Below are positions 6,999 to 11,716 of a stretch of 11,716 nucleotides of DNA, in pieces. The DNA is from JBGLNJ01 sp964353405 (GTDB lineage: Bacteria > Chloroflexota > Anaerolineae > Fen-1058). The stretch is taken from assembly GCA_964353405.1 (NCBI GenBank), contig CAYGWJ010000391.1:1-11716 (forward strand). The letters are read 5' to 3'. The notes under the pieces were generated by a model. It was not told where the DNA came from and ran no database searches. It worked only from the letters and a program-made list of their open reading frames with translations. The stretch's first letter is position 1; every line of letters starts with the position of its first letter. The position numbers and the translations under genes were made by a program.

Positions 6999-7802
6999 AT
7001 GAACCGGCGAGACACCCCCTCATCTCGCATTCTTGTCGTGGATGACGAAGCCGTCATGCGCGCCACGCTGGAAGAGATTCTGGGCGGCGCGGGCTTTGAA
7101 GTGGCAACCGCTGCCAATGGCCAGGCCGCGCTCCGCGAGCTTGAGCGCCAGCGGGCAGACCTGATGCTACTTGACCTGCGCATGGATGGGCTGGACGGCT
7201 TGCAGGTCATCGAGGCCGCGCGCCGGATTGCGCCGGATACTGTCATCGTGATGCTGACGGCGCACGGCACGATGGAGTCCGCCATCACTGCCATGCGGCG
7301 TGGCGCGTTCGATTACCTGCTCAAGCCGTGCCAGGTTCCAGAAATTCTCGATGCTGTCCAACGCGGTCTGGCGCATCACGCGCAGACTCTGCGCCAGCGC
7401 GACTTGGTGAATTTGATGCAACGCGCCATCCACGAGCTGCAAATTCCCGGCGCCGCTCCCACCGAGTCCGCCAGCCCCGAGCGGTTCATTCAATCGCGCG
7501 GCATCAGCCTGGACCTGCAACGCCATGTCGCCACCGCGCGCGGTCAGTTGCTCGACCTCACGCTGACCGAGTTCAAGCTATTGTCTTACCTGATGCAGCG
7601 TCCTGACCAGGTCGTGTCCCCGCGCGAGCTGGTCAGCGCAGTGCAAGGCTACGAGGCCGACGAGTATGAGGCCCGCGCCATCGTCCGCGTACACGTCCGG
7701 CGGCTGCGCCAAAAGCTCGAACCCGATCCCGATAACCCCGAATATGTCGTCAATGTTCGAGGCGTAGGGTATCTTTTCGCCAGCGCCCGGCCGCCCCAAT
7801 AA
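6999..7802 (+). CDS. Response regulator, receiver plus OmpR/PhoB-type winged helix
   Basis: A 267-residue DNA-binding response regulator. The receiver (about 10-130) has the acidic pair D15/D16, phosphoacceptor D59 in LLDLRMDG, T in MLTAHGTMESA and K109 in DYLLKPC. The TAHGTMESAITAMRRGAFDYLLKP segment is the style normally seen in NtrC-family receivers, yet the output domain is a winged helix (about 165-263) ending NPEYVVNVRGVGYLF, with the recognition-helix region IVRVHVRRLRQKL. A linker of roughly 35 residues joins the two. The start is ATG 6999-7001 with GGAGG at 6990-6994. It is the second gene of an apparent two-gene unit with the kinase at 4849. Its targets are not evident; it may bind the inverted repeats before the kinase gene. 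Confidence 0.95.
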   Translation: MNRRDTPSSRILVVDDEAVMRATLEEILGGAGFEVATAANGQAALRELERQRADLMLLDLRMDGLDGLQVIEAARRIAPDTVIVMLTAHGTMESAITAMRRGAFDYLLKPCQVPEILDAVQRGLAHHAQTLRQRDLVNLMQRAIHELQIPGAAPTESASPERFIQSRGISLDLQRHVATARGQLLDLTLTEFKLLSYLMQRPDQVVSPRELVSAVQGYEADEYEARAIVRVHVRRLRQKLEPDPDNPEYVVNVRGVGYLFASARPPQ

Positions 7803-7803
7803 C

Positions 7804-7834
7804 AAAAAGGGGCGACATGTATCGCCCCTTTTTT
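7804..7834. terminator. Bidirectional intrinsic terminator
   Basis: A run of A (7804-7808), a perfect GC-rich stem GGGGCGA (7809-7815) paired with TCGCCCC (7822-7828), a 6-base loop, and a run of six T (7829-7834). It follows the response regulator stop by one base and can also stop the Roadblock transcript arriving from the other side, whose stop is at 7844. Confidence 0.92.
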
Positions 7835-7843
7835 AGTGATTCT

Positions 7844-8215
7844 TCACCCCACCAGTTCCGCCACCTGGCGTGCCCAGCGCACCATCAACTCCATCACCAC
7901 GCCAAGCTTGGCCTGTTTGTTGACGACGGCGACCAGCACCGCGTGCGGCCCGGCCGGAACCATCGCAATCGTCCCTTCGCTGGCATCCACCAGGACGCGT
8001 TGCACGCTGCCCTGCGCAAGCCGCTGAACGGCCTTGTCAGCCAGGTCCAACAAATTGGACGCGATCGGGCCGATGGTTTCCGCGTCGTCAATCGCCGAGG
8101 CCACCAGAAAACCCTCGTTGCTGACGATCAGCGCGCCGCGCATGTCGGGCGATTGCCTGATCAGGTCTTGGAGTGAACGGTGCAATCGGGCGGAACGGCT
8201 TTGTTTGGGATCCAT
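7844..8215 (-). CDS. Roadblock/LC7 domain protein (MglB-like)
   Basis: A 123-residue single-domain protein. Features of the Roadblock/LC7 family are visible: the N-terminal helix SLQDLIRQSPDMRGALIVSN (14-33), the strand GFLVAS (35-40), a helix around IGPIASNLLDLADKAVQRL, the strands VQRVLVDASEGTIAMVP (71-87) and HAVLVAVVNKQAKLGVV (91-107), and a final helix. Family members such as MglB regulate small Ras-like GTPases (MglA) or act as dimeric scaffolds. No MglA-like gene is in the window, so the partner must be elsewhere. The start is ATG 8213-8215 with GGAG (8224-8227) eight bases upstream; another ATG at 8222 is out of frame. It has a plausible promoter at 8253-8281 and ends at a strong terminator, so it looks monocistronic. 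Confidence 0.88.
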   Translation of the reverse strand: MDPKQSRSARLHRSLQDLIRQSPDMRGALIVSNEGFLVASAIDDAETIGPIASNLLDLADKAVQRLAQGSVQRVLVDASEGTIAMVPAGPHAVLVAVVNKQAKLGVVMELMVRWARQVAELVG

Positions 8216-8252
8216 GCTTCATGCTCCGAGGATGCGTGTTGATCTGTCGCCC

Positions 8253-8281
8253 ATTCTACCAGCATCAGCGTAAAACGTGAA
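8253..8281 (-). promoter_or_regulatory. Putative promoter of the Roadblock gene
   Basis: On the minus strand: TTCACG (8276-8281, 4 of 6 consensus bases), 17-base spacer, TAGAAT (8253-8258, 5 of 6). The -35 box lies within the hairpin that ends hutU, so the terminator of one gene and the promoter of the next share sequence. Confidence 0.45.
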
Positions 8282-8311
8282 ACGGGCCAAGCTCACCCTC
8301 CACGTTTCACG
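8269..8311. repeat. Facing heptad repeats of the CGTGAAA type
   Basis: Plus-strand units CGTAAAA (8269-8275) and CGTGAAA (8276-8282) face minus-strand units CGTGAAA (8311-8305) and the diverged CGTGGAG (8304-8298). The layout is the same as the array at 6908-6979 (converging 7-base units) but with a different unit sequence. Confidence 0.45.
8272..8311 (-). terminator. Hairpin with short T-run at the end of hutU
   Basis: CGTGAAACG (8276-8284) and CGTTTCACG (8303-8311) form a perfect 9-bp stem with an 18-base loop. On the minus strand the stem is followed by TTTT (8275-8272). The TGA stop of hutU (8307-8309) is inside the stem. The long loop and short T-run make it a weaker candidate than the terminator at 7804. 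Confidence 0.45.
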
Positions 8312-9959
8312 GGCTACTTGGCATGGGAACCTGCACACCGTGATCTTTAGCGAACTGAATCGCCTCCGGGTATCCCGCGTCGACGTGGCGGATGACGCCC
8401 ATGCCGGGGTCTGTCGTCAGCACGCGCTTGAGGCGCGCCGCCGCTTCCGGCGTGCCATCCGCCACGATCACCTGCCCGGCGTGGAGGCTGTAGCCAATGC
8501 CGACGCCGCCGCCGTGATGGATCGAAACCCACGTCGCGCCACCCACTGCGTTGAGCAACGCGTTGAGGAGGGGCCAGTCCGCAATCGCATCCGAGCCGTC
8601 GCGCATGCCTTCCGTCTCACGGCGCGGCGAAGCGACACTGCCCGCATCCAAATGATCGCGCCCTATCACAATGGGCGCAGACACCTCGCCCTTGGCGACC
8701 AACTCATTGAAGGCGAGTCCGGCTTTGTCGCGCTCACCATAACCCAGCCAGCAGATGCGAGCCGGAAGCCCCTGGAACGCCACGCGCTCTTGCGCCATCC
8801 GAATCCAACGCTCCAACGCCTTGTTCTCCGGGAACAGTTTGAGCAGGGCCTCATCGGTGCGGAACAAATCCTTTTCATCGCCGGAAAGCACTACCCACCG
8901 GAACGGCCCTTTGCCTTCGCAGAACAGCGGGCGGATAAAGGCCGGGACAAAGCCGGGATAATCAAAGGCGTTTTTGACGCCGGCATCGAACGCGCGCTGG
9001 CGCAAGTTGTTGCCATAGTCAAAAACTATACTGCCGCGCTGTTTAAAGTCGAGCATGGCCTGAACGTGCTTTGCCATCGCCTGATGCGAGCGACGGCTGT
9101 ACTCGGCGGCGTCGCTCTCGCGCAAATCTGCGGCCTGATCAAGCGTCATCCCATTCGGAATGTACATGAGCGGGTCATGCGCCGGCGTTTGATCGGTGAC
9201 GACATCTGGCACACTGCCGCGCAGCACCAACTCGGGGAACACATCGGCCGCGTTGGCGATGAGGGCGATGGATTTGGGTTCGCCTTTTTCCTTGCACTCT
9301 TCGACGAGCGTCATCGCCTCTTCGAGCGTATCTACGATGACATCCACGTAGCGCGTTTCCAACCGGCGTTTGGCGCGAGCCGGGTCAATCTCGACGCACA
9401 GGCCGACGCCTTCGTTCATCGTGATGGCGAGCGGCTGCGCGCCGCCCATACCGCCGAGGCCCGCCGTCAAGACAAACTTGCCGCGCAGGCTGCCCCAACC
9501 GTGCTGCCGTGCCAGCGCTGCCAGCGTCTCATACGTGCCTTGCAGGATGCCCTGTGTGCCGATGTAAATCCAAGAGCCGGCCGTCATCTGGCCATACATG
9601 ATGAGTCCCTCTTTTTCCCACTTGTCAAAATTCTCTTGCGTGGCCCAGGCCGGGACAATGTTCGAGTTGGCGAGCAAGACGCGCGGTGCATCGGGGTGCG
9701 TCTTGAATATGCCGACTGGCTTGCCGGATTGGATCAACAGCGTCTCGTCGTTCTCCAAAGATTTGAGCGAAACGACAATCGCGTCGAAGCAATCCCAGTT
9801 GCGGGCAGCGCGACCTCGCCCGCCGTAGACAATCAGGTCTTCCGGCTTTTCGGCCACGTCCGGGTCGAGGTTGTTCATCAACATGCGCAGCGCCGCTTCC
9901 TGCTGCCAGCCCTTGCACGAAATCTGTGTGCCGCGTGGTGCGCGAATGGTGCGAGACAT
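8307..9959 (-). CDS. hutU: Urocanate hydratase (urocanase)
   Basis: A full-length 550-residue urocanase. It converts urocanate to imidazolonepropionate, the second step of histidine degradation, using tightly bound NAD+, in the cytoplasm. Visible family hallmarks: YGGRGRAARNWDCFDA (45-60), MTAGSWIYIGTQGILQGTYE (125-144), the NAD-binding GLGGMGGAQPLA (167-178), DQTPAHDPLMYIPNG (256-270), FDYGNNLRQRAF (313-324), FVPAFIRPLFCEGKGPFRW (337-355) and RICWLGYGER (401-410). Cys403 in the last motif aligns, by position from memory, with the family's active-site cysteine. The start is ATG 9957-9959, with GGAGG (9966-9970) six bases upstream; a 17-residue in-frame extension upstream lacks family similarity. 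No hutH, hutI or hutG is in the window. It lies 26 bases past the TOPRIM-like gene on the same strand; no convincing own promoter was seen. Confidence 0.98.
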   Translation of the reverse strand: MSRTIRAPRGTQISCKGWQQEAALRMLMNNLDPDVAEKPEDLIVYGGRGRAARNWDCFDAIVVSLKSLENDETLLIQSGKPVGIFKTHPDAPRVLLANSNIVPAWATQENFDKWEKEGLIMYGQMTAGSWIYIGTQGILQGTYETLAALARQHGWGSLRGKFVLTAGLGGMGGAQPLAITMNEGVGLCVEIDPARAKRRLETRYVDVIVDTLEEAMTLVEECKEKGEPKSIALIANAADVFPELVLRGSVPDVVTDQTPAHDPLMYIPNGMTLDQAADLRESDAAEYSRRSHQAMAKHVQAMLDFKQRGSIVFDYGNNLRQRAFDAGVKNAFDYPGFVPAFIRPLFCEGKGPFRWVVLSGDEKDLFRTDEALLKLFPENKALERWIRMAQERVAFQGLPARICWLGYGERDKAGLAFNELVAKGEVSAPIVIGRDHLDAGSVASPRRETEGMRDGSDAIADWPLLNALLNAVGGATWVSIHHGGGVGIGYSLHAGQVIVADGTPEAAARLKRVLTTDPGMGVIRHVDAGYPEAIQFAKDHGVQVPMPSSP

Positions 9960-9965
9960 GTTTGA

Positions 9966-9970
9966 CCTCC
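9966..9970 (-). promoter_or_regulatory. Ribosome binding site deciding the hutU start
   Basis: GGAGG on the minus strand, six bases before ATG 9957-9959. It excludes the upstream in-frame start at about 10010. Confidence 0.7.
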
Positions 9971-9985
9971 CATCAACACTTTCGT

Positions 9986-10267
9986 CTATGAAACAAAGCT
10001 CAATATCCAATCGAGCAAGACTTGCAAGTCTTGTGGCGGTCGTATCCCTTCATCGCGGAATCTTTGAAGCCAGTCATCTGCGCCTTGCTGGGAAAACAAG
10101 TGATTCAAAATCGGAACGACAACTTGGCTATAGAACTTTTTGCCGTGAACATGACGAGTCAACTGCTCGTCTTGCGACAACTGCTTTGCGATATCAAGGA
10201 CCTGGTGGTATTGCTCAATCACTTTATCTGGCGCAAGACGCGCCACATTGCGCCATGCGCTACCCAA
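9986..10267 (-). pseudogene. C-terminal part of the TOPRIM/DUF4435-like protein, in a shifted frame
   Basis: This reading frame carries the plausible remainder of the upstream gene: APDKVIEQYHQVLDIAKQL, then HGKKFYSQVVVPILNHLF, ending LLDWILSFVS and TAG (9986-9988). It has only a TTG as a formal start at 10267, without a ribosome binding site, and overlaps the upstream fragment by 49 bases. Adding one base between about 10306 and 10219 would join the two into one protein of 233 residues, for example a fourth G in the GGG run near 10260. No canonical slippery heptamer for programmed -1 frameshifting is present in the overlap. A natural disabling mutation and a sequencing error are both possible. 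Confidence 0.65.
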
Positions 10268-10686
10268 TTGGGCAACGCAGCCACGATCGGACCGGTGAGC
10301 TTTTGTGGATCATCATTGACGCGCGAGCGTTGCACGTGGGGCAGTGCTGTCCAAAGTTCCATCGGAGAGCAAAAGTAGGATTCGATGCAAAAGCGAGGCA
10401 GGGCGCGCAAGCGCGGTGAACGTGCCACGGCTTCTCGCAATTCATCTGGACTCCACTCGTCCAGATCAATCACACCGATCCAATCTGGACGATGAACCGT
10501 CACTCCTGTGACGACACGAGACTTGCTGCTAGAGGGCGCTATATGGAGTCGTACATCCCAGCCGGGACGATGCTGGGTGAGGAAATGCCGGAAGAGCACT
10601 ACATCGCTATCACCCTCGACCAGCAACACCAAATTGCCACGTGCCTGGTTCTCAATGTCACGTACCCAAGGCGGCAAGTCGCTCAT
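10219..10686 (-). CDS. TOPRIM/DUF4435-like protein, N-terminal part (AriB-like), frameshifted
   Basis: Residues 1-155 show a TOPRIM-type core: LVLLVEGDSDVVLFRHFL (19-36, conserved Glu24), GVIDLDEW (71-78, the D-x-D pair 74/76) and ALPRFCIESYFCSP (95-108, Glu102). This order (EGxSD, DxD, ExYF) is what I know from the DUF4435 family, whose members include AriB, the toxic nuclease of the PARIS anti-phage system. TOPRIM acidic residues bind metal for nucleic acid cleavage. The ATG (10684-10686) overlaps the ATPase stop as ATGA, implying translational coupling. The frame ends early at 10219 with NWVAHGAMWRVLRQIK; the true C-terminus appears in another frame (9986..10267). Base composition is visibly less GC-rich than in hutU, suggesting acquisition. 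The AriB assignment is an inference from domains and layout. Confidence 0.72.
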   Translation of the reverse strand: MSDLPPWVRDIENQARGNLVLLVEGDSDVVLFRHFLTQHRPGWDVRLHIAPSSSKSRVVTGVTVHRPDWIGVIDLDEWSPDELREAVARSPRLRALPRFCIESYFCSPMELWTALPHVQRSRVNDDPQKLTGPIVAALPNWVAHGAMWRVLRQIK

Positions 10687-11716
10687 CGCACGACCTCGCT
10701 CAGGCTTCCCAATTCCACCCGATGCGAGGTAGTAAAGTCCTGCAAGAGTTCGGGCGCGTGTGAAGCAATAATGAGTTGCCCTTTCTTGTCTGCCACCATC
10801 CGGCGCAAATGCCCCACGAAAGCAGTGGTCAATGAGGAATGTAAATGCAGGTCCGGCTCGTCAATCAGGACGACGCCGCCTGTCCGCAGCCAGCGCGTGA
10901 TGGTCGCCAGCATCAAAAGCACTTGCTTCTCCCCGCTGCTCAAATCCGTAATAGGATGGCGACCGCCGCTGTTAACTTCGACCATCAAATCGCTGGTGCG
11001 CCGATCAAAGCCATTGAACCGCTTGCCGATCAGGAATTTGTTGGCTTCCCCAACAATGCTTTCAAAAGCCGCTTCGTCAACCACTTTGAGGTTATGAAGA
11101 TAGTTTTGCAAGCTGCCTTTACGGCTGGTCGTTGGCTCGTAACGCGCAAGCCAACGAAATTCTTCTGGCTCAGGCTGCACACTGAGTTTTTCGCTTACTG
11201 GGAGGATTACGCGCGTCTCGCTCTCCAAGTAAACTATATTGGGCAAATCTTGGCGTTTGCCAAACACATTTTCAATTAACCGTTCCGACCAGGGCTGCTT
11301 CCAGTCCAAGAATCGCTCCCCCTCAATAGGCTCAATAGCGCCTGGATTTGCATACCAGTAATCTAGCTCTTTAGGAGGCTCCCCGCCCTGATAGAAAAGA
11401 ACGCCACTATGGCGTAAAGCCCCGATCCGATGGCTATCTATCTGACCAACCGTAATGCGTTTCACTCTAGTCCGATACCCATATTCGCCGTCCTCTTCCT
11501 CTACCTCCACACCGCCATATATGACCCAAACTGGTTCGCGCTCCAGACCGATTAGTTCAATAGCTGCCGTACTAGATTGGACTTTGGACAAACTTATGAC
11601 AAGCAATTGATCGTGCTGGCTAGACTTGGGCCGCTGGAGCGAGTTATTTGGCAATTTCGGAATGTTACCAAGTTGCTCAAACCCCCGAATAATTCCACCA
11701 GCATCACGAAAGGGCT
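10683..11716 (-). CDS. SMC/RecF-type AAA ATPase (AriA-like), N-terminus outside window
   Basis: At least 344 codons are open to the right edge, so the gene starts beyond 11716; the TTG at 11654 is not a credible start. ABC-type ATPase motifs in the C-terminal half are clear: signature-like DLSSGEKQVLLML (near 10920-10946), Walker B VVLIDEPDLHLH (near 10845-10876) and H-loop IIASHAPELL (near 10750-10769). Walker A must lie in the missing N-terminus. The overall type matches AAA_15/AAA_21 ATPases of the OLD/RecF group. Paired with a downstream TOPRIM/DUF4435-like gene (ATGA overlap) it resembles AriA of PARIS, where the ATPase scaffold senses a phage trigger and releases the nuclease. Alternatives are the ATPase of another OLD-like or RloA-like defence pair. 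The central sensor region (roughly 11100-11600) shows no familiar motif. Confidence 0.85.
   Translation of the reverse strand, partial: PFRDAGGIIRGFEQLGNIPKLPNNSLQRPKSSQHDQLLVISLSKVQSSTAAIELIGLEREPVWVIYGGVEVEEEDGEYGYRTRVKRITVGQIDSHRIGALRHSGVLFYQGGEPPKELDYWYANPGAIEPIEGERFLDWKQPWSERLIENVFGKRQDLPNIVYLESETRVILPVSEKLSVQPEPEEFRWLARYEPTTSRKGSLQNYLHNLKVVDEAAFESIVGEANKFLIGKRFNGFDRRTSDLMVEVNSGGRHPITDLSSGEKQVLLMLATITRWLRTGGVVLIDEPDLHLHSSLTTAFVGHLRRMVADKKGQLIIASHAPELLQDFTTSHRVELGSLSEVVR

Noticed and set aside
8277..9965. Long plus-strand open frame opposite hutU
   Set aside because: It lies antisense to a clear, full-length urocanase and its translation has no recognisable domain; it is a high-GC shadow frame.
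10845..11279. Plus-strand open frame opposite the AAA ATPase
   Set aside because: Antisense to clear Walker B and signature motifs; no ribosome binding site or known domain.
1..11716. CRISPR arrays, insertion sequences, tRNA or rRNA genes
   Set aside because: No regularly spaced direct repeats of 25-40 bases, no transposase-like protein, and no cloverleaf or rRNA-like stretch was seen.

Overview
The window reads as a chromosomal piece of a high-GC member of the Chloroflexota, probably Anaerolineae-like. The clearest hint is the secreted protein at 459..3080, which carries the YLPIVMK-type segment I associate with exported proteins of that phylum. GAF-rich signalling proteins, an orphan Roadblock protein and degenerate 7-base intergenic repeats fit the same picture. 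The taxonomic call is an inference; there is no rRNA or tRNA in the window.

Layout. On the minus strand at the left edge lies the N-terminal part of a class A penicillin-binding protein (1..432, cut by the window edge). It is preceded by a large secreted multidomain metallopeptidase-like protein (459..3080) with its own promoter and a hairpin-rich leader. A divergent control region (about 3081..3348) separates these from plus-strand genes: an ATP-cone/uridine-kinase-like fusion protein (3349..4698), a receiver-GAF-GAF-histidine kinase (4849..6936) and a receiver/winged-helix response regulator (6999..7802). A strong two-way terminator (7804..7834) ends this run. Minus-strand genes follow: a Roadblock/LC7 protein (7844..8215), urocanate hydratase hutU (8307..9959), and at the right edge a two-gene module of a TOPRIM/DUF4435-like protein (9986..10686, in two reading frames) and an SMC/RecF-type AAA ATPase (10683..11716, N-terminus outside the window).

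How the genes work together. The kinase and response regulator are almost certainly one signalling unit: two receivers and one histidine kinase in tandem genes, with an inverted pair of heptad repeats between them. The ATPase-TOPRIM pair overlaps by ATGA and resembles in layout the PARIS (AriA/AriB) anti-phage system. Its TOPRIM gene appears broken by a one-base frameshift, so it is either a decaying defence island or a sequencing error. The hutU gene sits 26 bp downstream of that module with no other hut gene in view.

The main points of interest are the PARIS-like module and its frameshift, the ATP-cone/kinase fusion, the heptad repeats at three gene borders, and the secreted protein's unusual HExxHxxGxxG motif.
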